The notes below the pieces were generated by a model. It saw only the letters and a list, made by a program, of their open reading frames with translations. It had not been told where the DNA came from and did not search any database. 64,000 bases of DNA from an uncultured Candidatus Saccharibacteria bacterium. Lineage in GTDB: Bacteria > Patescibacteriota > Saccharimonadia > Saccharimonadales > Saccharimonadaceae. How positions within the stretch are numbered: the first letter of the stretch is position 1; each line of letters starts with the position of its first letter. The position numbers and the translations under genes were made by a program. Shown in pieces: positions 33,812 through 43,120 of this stretch. The stretch is from positions 1-64,000 of the forward strand of contig CALHKE010000011.1 of the NCBI GenBank assembly GCA_938033695.1. Reading direction: 5' to 3'.

Positions 33812-35029
33812 TTATTTTTTCAAACCAAGTACTAATTTTGCTAGCGTTTCGCTCGCATCTAATTTCGCATATTTCTTAAAATTCATCACCATTTTAGCTT
33901 GTTTTTCGCTATTTTTTAGTAAATTCAAAATCTTTTTCAATAATTTTTCTGGGGCCATCTCCATTTCTCGGTCCAAAATCATTTCTACCGCCTCATCGCG
34001 CGCTAATTTTTCCGCATTTTTCACCTGATGTCCGCCCGGCAATTTTTCAAACGGCACCAAAATCGTTGGCTTTCCCAAACTGGCTAGCTCCGCCATCGTA
34101 GTTGCACCTGCCCGCGACACCACGATATCTCCTGCACCTAAAATTTCATGCATTACTGGCGAAAAATTCCACATCCGAAATTCCGAAGTCAATTTACCTT
34201 TTTCCCAAGTTTCGTATTTCTTCAGATCAATCATATCTTCGTAATGCTTGCGACCAGACACCAGACCCACCGACGTATATTTCAAAAGTTCTGGCAAAAT
34301 TTCTCGCATCGCCTGATTGATATGCATCGAACCTTGCGAGCCACCCGTGACAATCACCAAATTTCGCTCCGGATCAAAGCCCAATTCTCTCTTCAAACGC
34401 CTCTTTTTACTCTCCGCCACTTTTTCAAATTCCTTCCCCACTGGAATCCCCACGAACACATAACGCGAGTCCTCTTTCTCCACCGGCGTACCCATGGCAA
34501 TAATTTTCGCTTTTTTACTTAGGATACGATTCGCCAGCCCCATCGTCGCATCCGATTCATGAATCAAATATGGAATTTTATAAATTCCCGCCACGATCCC
34601 GACCGGTAACCCCACGAATCCACCTTTCAAAAAAATTACATCTGGACGATTTTCTTTTCGACTAAAACGCCACAAAGTTTGCAGAAAACCCATAGCAAAA
34701 CCAAAGGCCCCCGCAATATTTCCGAACACCACATCGCAAAAGGTCTTCGCATGATTATCAAAATAATCTGACAATTTCAAACCATGATAACGATGAAATT
34801 TTCCCGCAAAAACCTTACGCACACGTAAGTATAATTTCACTCCCGTCTCTTCTTCGCCGCCCCAAGCCAGCTTTGCCTCATTCGCGAGCTTCACTACATT
34901 TTTATAGTATTTCGCATCAGTCCAGAATTCAATTTTGCTCTTTGGCTTCATCTTCAAAATTTCTTGCACCACCGACATCGCCGGAGTAATATGTCCACCC
35001 GATCCACCACCTACTACTAAAATTTTCAT
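33812..35029 (-). CDS. murG: UDP-GlcNAc:undecaprenyl-PP-MurNAc-pentapeptide GlcNAc-transferase MurG
   Basis: 405 residues, about 40 longer than E. coli MurG. MurG makes lipid II on the inner membrane face. Gly-rich loops GGGSGGHITPA and VTGGSQGSMHINQ, the SRAGATTMAELASLGKPTILVPFE donor-site block and GGHQVKNAEKLA are all present. The extra length is mainly in the N-terminal domain (VRKVFAGKFHRYHGLKLSDYFDNHA). The ATG overlaps the ftsW stop as ATGA. Confidence 0.96.
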   Translation of the reverse strand: MKILVVGGGSGGHITPAMSVVQEILKMKPKSKIEFWTDAKYYKNVVKLANEAKLAWGGEEETGVKLYLRVRKVFAGKFHRYHGLKLSDYFDNHAKTFCDVVFGNIAGAFGFAMGFLQTLWRFSRKENRPDVIFLKGGFVGLPVGIVAGIYKIPYLIHESDATMGLANRILSKKAKIIAMGTPVEKEDSRYVFVGIPVGKEFEKVAESKKRRLKRELGFDPERNLVIVTGGSQGSMHINQAMREILPELLKYTSVGLVSGRKHYEDMIDLKKYETWEKGKLTSEFRMWNFSPVMHEILGAGDIVVSRAGATTMAELASLGKPTILVPFEKLPGGHQVKNAEKLARDEAVEMILDREMEMAPEKLLKKILNLLKNSEKQAKMVMNFKKYAKLDASETLAKLVLGLKK

Positions 35030-36567
35030 CTTCTTCCTCCCAGTCTACTACTTCTACTCACTCTTAAATTATTTTTAATTTCCTCATTTCTTTCATCATC
35101 TGAAATTTCCGTTCTCGAAGTAAACCGCGAAATGTTAATTACTAGCCCCAGCCCAAAACACGTTATCAGAAGACTCGTTCCACCTTTCGAAAGTAACGGC
35201 AAAGTAATACCTGTCAGCGGAATTAGCGCGATCATCGCACTAATATTCACCGCCACCTGCGAAAACAGCCAAGCAAATACCCCCATCGTCACTAATCTAA
35301 AATAGAGATTTTCCGAAGTATTCGCCACTTTCAAAATTTCCATAAATAAATGCACATAAAGTCCAATTACAGCCACCGCCCCGACGAATCCCCACATTTC
35401 GGAAACCACTGCGAACATCGAGTCCGTAATCGATTCCGGCAAATATCCCGCCGTCTGCACATTGTTCCCGATTCCTACTCCGAGTAGTCCACCCGACCCC
35501 ACCGTAATTAGCGCGTTTTCAATATGATAATCCGTCGTCGCATCACCCTTACCCGTAAAAGTAAACAAACGTTCACGACGGTGCGGTGAAGACAAAATCA
35601 TCCCCACGCCCAGCGCCAAAATCACCGCGAATAAAATCATAATTTTCCAAATCTTAATTCCCGCCACAAATAAAATCGTCAGCGCAATCACCCCGAGCGG
35701 TACCGCTGAACCCAAGTCTTTTTGAGATACCACAATCAAAAATAGTGAAACCCCTAAAACACCAAAAAATTTCGCATAAAATTTATAACCTTCTCTCAAA
35801 ATCTCCGCACTTGTCCAGCCATTTGCTTGGCCTCGCGCTAAAATTTTTGCTGCGCCTCTCATCAGCCTATTGCTTTGCCCATTTTCCCGCGCCAAATTTC
35901 CCGTCGCATTAAAGCCCTGATTAAAACTATAATTATTACGACTAAAATTCACTTGACTAGAAAAAGCCGTTCCTCCCGAAACACCCGCCTGGCTCTTCGA
36001 ATTCGTACCCTTTCGCTCTTTCTTACCTTTAAATTTCATATACAAATCCATTAGAGCTTGTAGCAGCATACCAAACACCGTGGTTTTTCCTGTTTCTTCC
36101 AGAAATCCACCCCTTGCCTGAAAATCTGCAGTAATCTTTGCGAGATAAAGCATCGCTCCTAACTTCAAAAAATCCGACACCTGAATCGTAATCGACCCAA
36201 ATCTCAGCCACCTACAGGCACCTAATTCACAACGTGCTAACGGCGGACGCGCCACCGCCAATAACAGATTCAAAGCCAGCCCCAGGAATAACAAAATTAT
36301 CGGCAATCGCTTCGCAATCGTATCTAATATTCGCCAAATACCACTAGCTCTTTTAGTTTTTTCTCCCTCCACTAAATTCACTCTGGTCTCAAAAAACAGT
36401 AATACTACTGTAATCGCCAAATATTTCATTTGATCCAGCCAATATATCGCGTCATCCCCCTTCACTTTGGCGTAAGACGGACCCACCAAGGCGATCATCA
36501 GTAAACCGATGGCAATCAAAATTATCATCGTAATGATAATTTTATAATTTGCCTTATGTTGTCGCAT
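35026..36567 (-). CDS. ftsW: Peptidoglycan glycosyltransferase FtsW
   Basis: 513 residues, roughly 110-130 longer than usual. The SEDS core is present in the second half: SQKDLGSAVPLGVIALTILFVAGI, NALITVGSGGLLGVGIGNNVQ and SKGGTSLLITCFGLGLVINISR. FtsW polymerises septal glycan strands together with FtsI. The extra length is a low-complexity segment (~165-260; SQAGVSGGTAFSSQ, NYSFNQGFNATGN) between membrane helices. It shares its stop with the murG start and lies 21 bases after mraY. Confidence 0.95.
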   Translation of the reverse strand: MRQHKANYKIIITMIILIAIGLLMIALVGPSYAKVKGDDAIYWLDQMKYLAITVVLLFFETRVNLVEGEKTKRASGIWRILDTIAKRLPIILLFLGLALNLLLAVARPPLARCELGACRWLRFGSITIQVSDFLKLGAMLYLAKITADFQARGGFLEETGKTTVFGMLLQALMDLYMKFKGKKERKGTNSKSQAGVSGGTAFSSQVNFSRNNYSFNQGFNATGNLARENGQSNRLMRGAAKILARGQANGWTSAEILREGYKFYAKFFGVLGVSLFLIVVSQKDLGSAVPLGVIALTILFVAGIKIWKIMILFAVILALGVGMILSSPHRRERLFTFTGKGDATTDYHIENALITVGSGGLLGVGIGNNVQTAGYLPESITDSMFAVVSEMWGFVGAVAVIGLYVHLFMEILKVANTSENLYFRLVTMGVFAWLFSQVAVNISAMIALIPLTGITLPLLSKGGTSLLITCFGLGLVINISRFTSRTEISDDERNEEIKNNLRVSRSSRLGGRR

Positions 36568-36588
36568 CTAATCCCACTCCAAAAGTTT

Positions 36589-37620
36589 TTATCTTTTAAT
36601 AATTCCACTCACCATCGCCAGAAATACTCCGACAATCGCACAAACTCCAGCGATTACCCAAAAACGCATCACAATTTTCGCCTCACCCCAACCATTCGCT
36701 TCCAAATGATGATGAATCGGCGCTGAAATAAAAATCTTGCGCTTGAAAAATTTCTTCGAAATCATCTGAATTAAAGATGATCCCGCCTCAACCACGAACA
36801 ATAATCCAATCACTGGCAAAAGCAACAGTGAATTCGTCATCATAGACACCACGCCGAGCCCCGCACCCAGTGCAAATGACCCCACATCACCCATCATAAA
36901 ACGTGCCGGCGGCACATTGAACCAAACATAAGAAAATAACCAACCCACCACTGTCATACAGAAGGCGAACAGATAAACTTGACCACGAAATAGCGCGATT
37001 GTCCCGAAAGCTCCATAAGCCATCATCGCGAGACCACCAGCTAATCCATCTAGCCCATCCGAAATATTCACCGCATTCGAGGTCGCCACCACCGCAAAAG
37101 CAAACAGCCCCACCATCACCACTCCACCGATTTCAATATCACCTGCAAATGGAATATGAATACTTGTCCAACCTAATTTATAAGCAAAGAACCAACCCAG
37201 CACCAAACTCACCACGATAATCATGGCAAATTTAATTGGCGCTCGCAGCCCTGCCGCCCCTTCACCAGAGCCAAAGACATTGATTCCATCATCGATCAGC
37301 CCCACAATCGCCCCACCTAAGAAACCAAAAATCGGCAGCCACGTCTGCGCACGGTCAAAATTACACAGCAAAGTCACCATCGTCACGGCAATTACCCCAA
37401 TAATTCCCGCCATTGTTGGAAAAACCCGCTTGAATTTATGCGCATGTAACTTCGTCATAATCGGCAGACCGTCACCTGAAACCGTGGTCTTTTTTTGCTT
37501 CTTCCAAAAATGGTATTTATAAGCTACGTGAGTATAAAAAGGCGTCAAAAACATTGAAAGCAAAAAGGTACCGAGCGACAATAGTAAACCATATAATGCA
37601 TTGTTATCTAAATTCCCCAC
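36589..37620 (-). CDS. mraY: Phospho-N-acetylmuramoyl-pentapeptide-transferase MraY
   Basis: 343 residues, about ten membrane helices. MraY makes lipid I by moving phospho-MurNAc-pentapeptide to undecaprenyl phosphate. Motifs: LIDDGINVFG (first Asp pair), NAVNISDGLDGLAGGLA (NxxDGxDGL), FMMGDVGSFALGAGLG, and APIHHHLEANGWGE. The gene sits between ftsI and ftsW in the dcw cluster, 3 bases after ftsI. Confidence 0.96.
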   Translation of the reverse strand: MGNLDNNALYGLLLSLGTFLLSMFLTPFYTHVAYKYHFWKKQKKTTVSGDGLPIMTKLHAHKFKRVFPTMAGIIGVIAVTMVTLLCNFDRAQTWLPIFGFLGGAIVGLIDDGINVFGSGEGAAGLRAPIKFAMIIVVSLVLGWFFAYKLGWTSIHIPFAGDIEIGGVVMVGLFAFAVVATSNAVNISDGLDGLAGGLAMMAYGAFGTIALFRGQVYLFAFCMTVVGWLFSYVWFNVPPARFMMGDVGSFALGAGLGVVSMMTNSLLLLPVIGLLFVVEAGSSLIQMISKKFFKRKIFISAPIHHHLEANGWGEAKIVMRFWVIAGVCAIVGVFLAMVSGIIKR

Positions 37621-37623
37621 GCC

Positions 37624-39372
37624 TTACCTCCTGACTTTATTATAGTTTATCATATACTTCGATATCTCATCAAAAATCGGCTTCGCATTAATCCCACCAT
37701 CCAACTTTCGATTATCGCTCCAAACTTTCGTCATAATCACATAATCTGGCGTCTCCTCTAGTGACTTCGCCCCAAAACCCACATAAGTACCAATTGTTTC
37801 ATCGAAACTATATTTGCCATTTTTCACGGTTTGCGCCGTACCAGTTTTGCCACCCACATAATAATCCTCATCGTAGCTCTTTACATTTGGAAAAACTAGA
37901 CGCCCCGTATGCAACATTTGGCGCATCGTTCTACTCGTATCATTCTTATTCAACGCATCATGATCCGCTTTCGCGAGTTCTGTTCTCACAAACTTGCCAT
38001 CCTTCATTTCCCCTGCAATCAAAGTCGGACGATAATATTCCCCGCCATTCACCACCGCCGAAAAAGCTGAAGCTACTTGAATAATCGAAAGGTCTAAGCT
38101 CTGCCCGAACGTCATATTCGCATATCTAGCATCCGTCGCATCAATATCATTTGGTGGCACGATCGTGCCCTTCGTTTCCGGCAATTCAATCCCCGTATAT
38201 TTCCCTAAATTAAATCGGTTATGGTAATAATCATAAAGCTTTTCCTTACCTTGGTAAGTAATTTCCGAAGCCGAACCACCTAAAAGCTTCAGAGCCTGAA
38301 TCGAACCCGTATTTACTGAGTAAGTCAAAACTGTTTGCATGGAAATTTCCCCAGTGTGACCCTTAATTGCGTTCTCAATTGGCCAACCATCAATCACTAA
38401 TCTATCCGTATTGTAATAAGTCGTCTCTGGCGTCATCACTCCAGAATCAATCGCCGCCGCAATCGCAAAAGTCTTACACACCGAAGCTGGGTTGAAGGCG
38501 TTCATCGTCACATCGGTCTGAAAAACCTTCGCATCCGTTACTTTGGCGTATTCTGCCGGATTATAACCCGGCTTACCCGCCATCGCCAAAATTTGTCCGG
38601 TCGCCGGATTCATCACAATCGCCGAGCCATAGGTGATATTAAATTTTTTCGTTACTTCATCCACCGCTTCTTCCGCTTTTTTCTGAATATTGCGGTCAAT
38701 CGTCAACACCAAATTCTTCCCGTCTTTCGCCGGAATTTTCACATTTTCATTACCAATCGTCAGCGGCACATTATTCGAGTCTTTCACGGTTTTCAGCAAA
38801 CCATTTTCCCCTGTTAATTCCTTATTTAAGCTACCTTCCACTCCATATTGACCTTCACCATCTTGATTCACGAAGCCCAAAACCTGTGCCGCCATTTCCC
38901 CTTCTGGGTAAACCCGCGTCGTGGTTTCCTGTTCATAAACTCCGACCAAATCCGCCTTTTTTAGGTTATTTGTCTCCGTATATGGCACATTTTTCGCCAC
39001 CACAAAATATTTACGCTCCGGATCCGCAAAAACTTCATCCCAACCCGTTTTGACTCGGTAAGCCCCTACTATTTCATCAATTTTTTTGGTAGTTTCCTCA
39101 CGTTTTTTTACCACCAAACTTGGGTCAATCGAAATCGTATAAGTTTTCTTGTTCATCACAATTGGCACCGGCGTATCACCATCCAAGAAATAAATTTCCC
39201 CGCGCTTCGCAAAAATCGTCGATTTCATAATCTGTTGCTGATTTGCTTTTGCGGCATAAATTTTATGATTCACCACCTGTAAACGAAACAGCTGAATCAC
39301 AATTAAGCCAAACACCAAAAAACAGAGACCTTGAATCAAACTCGTTCGCGATTTCAACCTCTGTTTTCTCAT
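37624..39372 (-). CDS. ftsI: Septal penicillin-binding protein (PBP2/FtsI type)
   Basis: 582 residues. N-terminal membrane anchor (~12-32), PBP dimerisation domain (~50-220) and transpeptidase domain with all three motifs: S297-V-C-K300 (acyl-serine), S352-V-N and K510-T-G. FtsI cross-links septal peptidoglycan in partnership with FtsW. No PASTA domains. A TGCTATAAT ends 7 bases before the ATG, so it probably starts the ftsI-mraY-ftsW-murG-ftsQ transcript without a leader. Confidence 0.95.
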   Translation of the reverse strand: MRKQRLKSRTSLIQGLCFLVFGLIVIQLFRLQVVNHKIYAAKANQQQIMKSTIFAKRGEIYFLDGDTPVPIVMNKKTYTISIDPSLVVKKREETTKKIDEIVGAYRVKTGWDEVFADPERKYFVVAKNVPYTETNNLKKADLVGVYEQETTTRVYPEGEMAAQVLGFVNQDGEGQYGVEGSLNKELTGENGLLKTVKDSNNVPLTIGNENVKIPAKDGKNLVLTIDRNIQKKAEEAVDEVTKKFNITYGSAIVMNPATGQILAMAGKPGYNPAEYAKVTDAKVFQTDVTMNAFNPASVCKTFAIAAAIDSGVMTPETTYYNTDRLVIDGWPIENAIKGHTGEISMQTVLTYSVNTGSIQALKLLGGSASEITYQGKEKLYDYYHNRFNLGKYTGIELPETKGTIVPPNDIDATDARYANMTFGQSLDLSIIQVASAFSAVVNGGEYYRPTLIAGEMKDGKFVRTELAKADHDALNKNDTSRTMRQMLHTGRLVFPNVKSYDEDYYVGGKTGTAQTVKNGKYSFDETIGTYVGFGAKSLEETPDYVIMTKVWSDNRKLDGGINAKPIFDEISKYMINYNKVRR

Positions 39373-39379
39373 ATGCTTA

Positions 39380-39388
39380 ATTATAGCA
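39380..39388 (-). promoter_or_regulatory. ftsI promoter, extended -10
   Basis: TGCTATAAT on the minus strand, 7 bases from the ATG. Confidence 0.65.
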
Positions 39389-39396
39389 TAAGGGGC

Positions 39397-40875
39397 TTAT
39401 TTTTTATTCACTTCCCCACCCATCACCATTTGAATCGTGCGATTTAATTGCTGCTTAATTTTATTGCGCGCGTGTGGCGTAATAATTTTATCCAACCAAC
39501 TTGGCTTCACCATTTGATTTTTTGAAGTCAAAATTTCCACCACATCACCATTCTTTAATTTAGTGTTCAAGTTTGAAAGCTTACCGTTAATCTTCGCACC
39601 AATCACATGTCCACCCACTTCCGAGTGTAAACGATAAGCAAAATCGAGAGGCATCGATCCCACCGGCAGATCAATAATGTCCCCCTTCGGCGTATAAACG
39701 AAAAGCTTATCCGCAAACAAGTTGATCTTCAATTTCTTCATATCCACCTGCTTCCCCTCTTTTAGTTGCGCTGCCGCCATCTGTAATTCCGAAATCCAGA
39801 GCAAGTTCGTCGGTAAATGCTGAATCTTCCCCATCTTATAATTTTCTGTCAGCTTCTGCTCGTTATAGAAAAAGCTCGCCGCGAGACCTCGCTCCGCATA
39901 TTCATGCATATCCTTCGTGCGAATCTGAAATTCCACAATCCGCTTATCCTTTGTAATCACCGTAGTATGCAGCGACTGGTAGCCATTTTGTTTTGGCATC
40001 GCCACATAATCCTTAATTCTGCCCGTCATCGGCGTATAAAGCGCATGAATAATTCCCAGCGTCAAATAACAATCCGTCACATCTTCCACAATAATTCGAA
40101 GTGCCGTCAGATCATAAACCTCATCAATATTCTGGTTATATTTCGCCAACTTCTTGTGCAAGGAATAAACCGACTTCACTCGTCCATCAATCTCAAATTT
40201 AATCTTTTCCGCTGCCAGCTTCTCTGAAACTTCTTTCTTAATCTTTTCTAGACTCTTCTCCGCGGATTTATTACGTTCTTCGATCAATTTTTTCAAAAAT
40301 TCAAAACGTTTTGGGTCAACATATGAAAATGCAATATCGGAAATCTCTACGCGTAGTCTCCCCATATTCAAACGGTCCGCTAGTGGTGAAAAAATTTCCA
40401 GCGATTCCTTACCAATCTTCTTCTGTTTCTCTGGTGGTAAAGCCGACAAAGTCCTCAAATTATGCAAACGATCAGCTAGTTTAATTATCAAAACTCGAAT
40501 ATCTGCTCCCGTCGCAATCAAAAGTCTCAAGAGATTATCTTTCGTCGCTGGCAAATAAGTATCAATATCGCGCATCCCCTGTCTAGCCTTACCCAGTTTA
40601 GTCACACCATCTACGAGAAATGCCACGGTTTCACCGAATTTTTCCTTAATTTCATCCAGTGTCACCCCAGTATCTTCCACCGTATCGTGAAGTACCCCGG
40701 CGATCACCGTATCTTCATCCATTCCCCACTCACGTAAAATATTCATTACCGCCAGTGGATGAATAATATATGGTTCACCCGATTTTCGTTTCTGCCCCTC
40801 ATGCGCCTGGGTCGCAAAATCAATCGCGGCCTGTTCTCTCTCTGTTATTTTCAGTTGAACACATTTTTTACTCAT
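39397..40875 (-). CDS. rel: (p)ppGpp synthetase/hydrolase, short Rel form
   Basis: 492 residues. N-terminal HD hydrolase domain (VLHDTVEDT with H63-D64; IIKLADRLHNLRTL), synthetase domain (YDLTALRIIVED, MPKQNGYQSLHTTV) and TGS domain (~385-445). The helical, zinc-finger and ACT domains found in full-length RelA/SpoT (~740 residues) are missing, so ribosome-dependent control may be altered. The ATG overlaps the parB stop as ATGA. Both hydrolase and synthetase motifs look intact. Confidence 0.94.
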   Translation of the reverse strand: MSKKCVQLKITEREQAAIDFATQAHEGQKRKSGEPYIIHPLAVMNILREWGMDEDTVIAGVLHDTVEDTGVTLDEIKEKFGETVAFLVDGVTKLGKARQGMRDIDTYLPATKDNLLRLLIATGADIRVLIIKLADRLHNLRTLSALPPEKQKKIGKESLEIFSPLADRLNMGRLRVEISDIAFSYVDPKRFEFLKKLIEERNKSAEKSLEKIKKEVSEKLAAEKIKFEIDGRVKSVYSLHKKLAKYNQNIDEVYDLTALRIIVEDVTDCYLTLGIIHALYTPMTGRIKDYVAMPKQNGYQSLHTTVITKDKRIVEFQIRTKDMHEYAERGLAASFFYNEQKLTENYKMGKIQHLPTNLLWISELQMAAAQLKEGKQVDMKKLKINLFADKLFVYTPKGDIIDLPVGSMPLDFAYRLHSEVGGHVIGAKINGKLSNLNTKLKNGDVVEILTSKNQMVKPSWLDKIITPHARNKIKQQLNRTIQMVMGGEVNKK

Positions 40876-41714
40876 TGTAATCTCGCCAATAATCTCTGTA
40901 ATTCTTCTTCATTTTTGCAAGCAAATGTCACACTGCGCCCCCTTACGCGCACTTTTGCCGCGTATTTTTCGCTCAATTCATTCTCTTGGTGCAGATAAAC
41001 ATTGGTTTTTAGCAAATTCGCCGAACTTTTCTTCTTATGCTCCGCAATATAACGCTCCACCTTGCGCGCCGTCCACCCCTCTTCAATAATCATCGGCAAA
41101 ATCTTCTTCACCATTTCCGGGTCCGCCGAAATCAAAGGTCGCATCACCCCCTCTGTTAACTTATGTTCGACCATCGCATGTTTCACCTCATCCGGCAAAT
41201 TCAAAAGTCGCATCGTATTAATCACCGATGAGGTACTTTTTCCCACGCGCTTCGCAATTTCCTCTGGCTGAAGATTGAATTGATTTTTCAATTTCGCATA
41301 GGCTGTCGCCATTTCAATCGCATTAAGATCTTCGCGCTGCGCATTTTCAATAATCGAAAGCTCTAACTGATTTTGCGCATCGAGAGTACGAATAATCGCC
41401 GGGATCTTCTCTAATCCCGCCATTTTCGAAGCGCGATAACGCCTCTCACCCGCCACAATCTTATATTTATTACCCTCAGCTACCACCACAATCGGCTGCA
41501 AAACCCCGTGTTCGCGAATCGAATCTGCTAGCGCCACCAAAGCTTCTTCTGAAAAATCTTTACGTGGCTGATCGGTTTCTGGCATGATTTTCGCTAAATC
41601 TAGCTCAGTTAACTGACTCTTCGAGCTATCTTCCGACAAAGTAATATCAAAATCATCCTCTACGATATCCGTAGGAATTAAACTTTCAAATCCGCGACCC
41701 AAACCTTTTGCCAT
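40872..41714 (-). CDS. parB: Chromosome-partitioning protein ParB
   Basis: 280 residues from the ATG at 41714 (a GTG two codons earlier is possible). Starts with the common MAKGLGRGFESLIP. The CTP-binding N-domain has QPRKDF, IVAGERRYRASKMAG and IENAQREDLN (GERRxR and ENxQR boxes); a helix-turn-helix follows (KSTSSVINTMRLLNLPDEV); the C-terminus is the dimer domain. ParB loads on parS and clamps DNA near the origin. I saw no parS sequence in the window. Lies 21 bases after parA. Confidence 0.95.
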   Translation of the reverse strand: MAKGLGRGFESLIPTDIVEDDFDITLSEDSSKSQLTELDLAKIMPETDQPRKDFSEEALVALADSIREHGVLQPIVVVAEGNKYKIVAGERRYRASKMAGLEKIPAIIRTLDAQNQLELSIIENAQREDLNAIEMATAYAKLKNQFNLQPEEIAKRVGKSTSSVINTMRLLNLPDEVKHAMVEHKLTEGVMRPLISADPEMVKKILPMIIEEGWTARKVERYIAEHKKKSSANLLKTNVYLHQENELSEKYAAKVRVRGRSVTFACKNEEELQRLLARLQ

Positions 41715-41735
41715 TTTCACACTCTCTTTTTCTTT

Positions 41736-42524
41736 TTACACTCTTTTTAATACTTCTTTTGCTAATTCCTTGTAAGCCTTCGCACCCTTACTGAATCGAT
41801 CATAATCCCCCACTGGCACTCCGTGACTTGGTGCCTCCGCCAACCTTACATTGCGTGGAATTGTCGTCTCGAACACCTTATCTCGGAAGTATTTTTTAAT
41901 TTCCGCTAGCACCTGTACCGATAAAGAGGTACGCTTATCGTACATTGTCGCTAGTACCCCTAATAATTTCAAATTTGGATTCATTGCCTTACGCACTAAT
42001 TTCACCGAATCCATCAGCTGCGCTACCCCTTCCAGCGCGTAAAATTCCGTCTGTACCGGCATCAAAAGATAATCTGCCGCGATCATTCCATTCACCGTTA
42101 ATAATGAAAGACTTGGCGGCAGGTCGATAATTACAAAATCATAGTTATCACGCACTTCATTAATCGCATTCTTCAACTGAACAAATTTTTTACTCAGCTT
42201 CGTCATCTCGACTTCGGCATTAGCCAGCTGGGGTGTAGTTGGCGCCAAATCCAAACCCTTAAATTTAGTGTTCAAAATTATTTCTGGTAATCGCCTCTCA
42301 CCCAAAATCACTTCCGACATTGTATTCGAAAGTTCATTGTTCATGTAATTACGCTCAAACTGCGCCTTATCAATACCCAGGCCCGATGTCGCATTTCCCT
42401 GCGGATCAAAATCAATTACTAAGACTTTTTGTTTTTCTTTCATCAAATAGTACGCCAAATTAATCGTGGTCGTCGTCTTACCGACCCCGCCTTTTTGATT
42501 TGTTATACAAATTACCTTCGCCAT
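41736..42524 (-). CDS. parA: Chromosome-partitioning ATPase ParA/Soj
   Basis: 262 residues. Deviant Walker A KGGVGKTTT (11-19), LVIDFDPQGNATSGLG (Walker A'), FVIIDLPPSLSLLTVNG (Walker B) and MYDKRTSLSVQV are typical of Soj-type ParA. It forms ATP-dependent gradients on the nucleoid that move ParB-origin complexes. Operon parA-parB-rel by spacing and overlap. Confidence 0.96.
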   Translation of the reverse strand: MAKVICITNQKGGVGKTTTTINLAYYLMKEKQKVLVIDFDPQGNATSGLGIDKAQFERNYMNNELSNTMSEVILGERRLPEIILNTKFKGLDLAPTTPQLANAEVEMTKLSKKFVQLKNAINEVRDNYDFVIIDLPPSLSLLTVNGMIAADYLLMPVQTEFYALEGVAQLMDSVKLVRKAMNPNLKLLGVLATMYDKRTSLSVQVLAEIKKYFRDKVFETTIPRNVRLAEAPSHGVPVGDYDRFSKGAKAYKELAKEVLKRV

Positions 42525-42579
42525 ATCTATTTATATATTACCATAATATTCATAAGAATAATCATTATCACGACAAAAA

Positions 42580-42608
42580 GCCCCAAAAAAGACCCCGTAG
42601 GGCCTTTT
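42580..42608 (-). terminator. rplU terminator
   Basis: Minus strand: AGGCCC, loop TAC, GGGGTCT, then TTTTT. Confidence 0.7.
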
Positions 42609-42610
42609 TC

Positions 42611-42919
42611 TTATTTGATTGAAGTAATTTCAATCACACTGTATTTTTGGCGGTGACCAGTTTCTTTGTGGACACGCTTCTTTGAGTGGTAGCGGATTAC
42701 GCGGATCTTATCACCAGCGATTTTCTCTTCTACAACTTTAGCTGAAACCTTGACACCTTTGACTTCTGGCGTACCAACGAGGGTTTTATCACCATCAATT
42801 ACAAGTAAAGCACCAGTTTCGAGCTCTTTAGTTCCTTCCGGGAGGAGGTCCACCCGTAGGGTCTCACCCTCAGCTGCGATATATTGCTTACCGCCGATGA
42901 GTACAACTGCCTTTTTCAT
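42611..42919 (-). CDS. rplU: Ribosomal protein bL21
   Basis: 102 residues from the ATG at 42919, the normal bL21 length and start (MKKAVVLIGGKQY). The frame extends upstream but without homology. bL21 binds 23S rRNA domain V in the 50S subunit; GDKIRVIRYHSKKRVHKETGHRQ is the conserved C-terminal rRNA-binding stretch. AAGGAAT is present as an RBS, and a TGCTAGAAT lies ~35 bases upstream. rpmA (bL27) does not follow. Confidence 0.95.
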   Translation of the reverse strand: MKKAVVLIGGKQYIAAEGETLRVDLLPEGTKELETGALLVIDGDKTLVGTPEVKGVKVSAKVVEEKIAGDKIRVIRYHSKKRVHKETGHRQKYSVIEITSIK

Positions 42920-43044
42920 AATATTCCTTAATGTATTATTAACTTTGACTATTCTAGCATATTTGTTCGCTTTTTTCAATAACTGGTCATAAAATTTAGT
43001 CTATTTTAATTCTACGCTCAATTTCCCACTAAAAACTTTTCAAC

Positions 43045-43077
43045 AAAAAAGAACCCCGCTCTCATAGGGTTCTTTTT
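43045..43077. terminator. Terminator of the LPxTG gene
   Basis: AAAAAGAACCC and GGGTTCTTTTT around a ten-base loop, with A/T runs on both sides. Confidence 0.85.
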
Positions 43078-43120
43078 CGTACTTAATCGTCTACACGATT
43101 ACATTAAATCGAAAGGGCTT

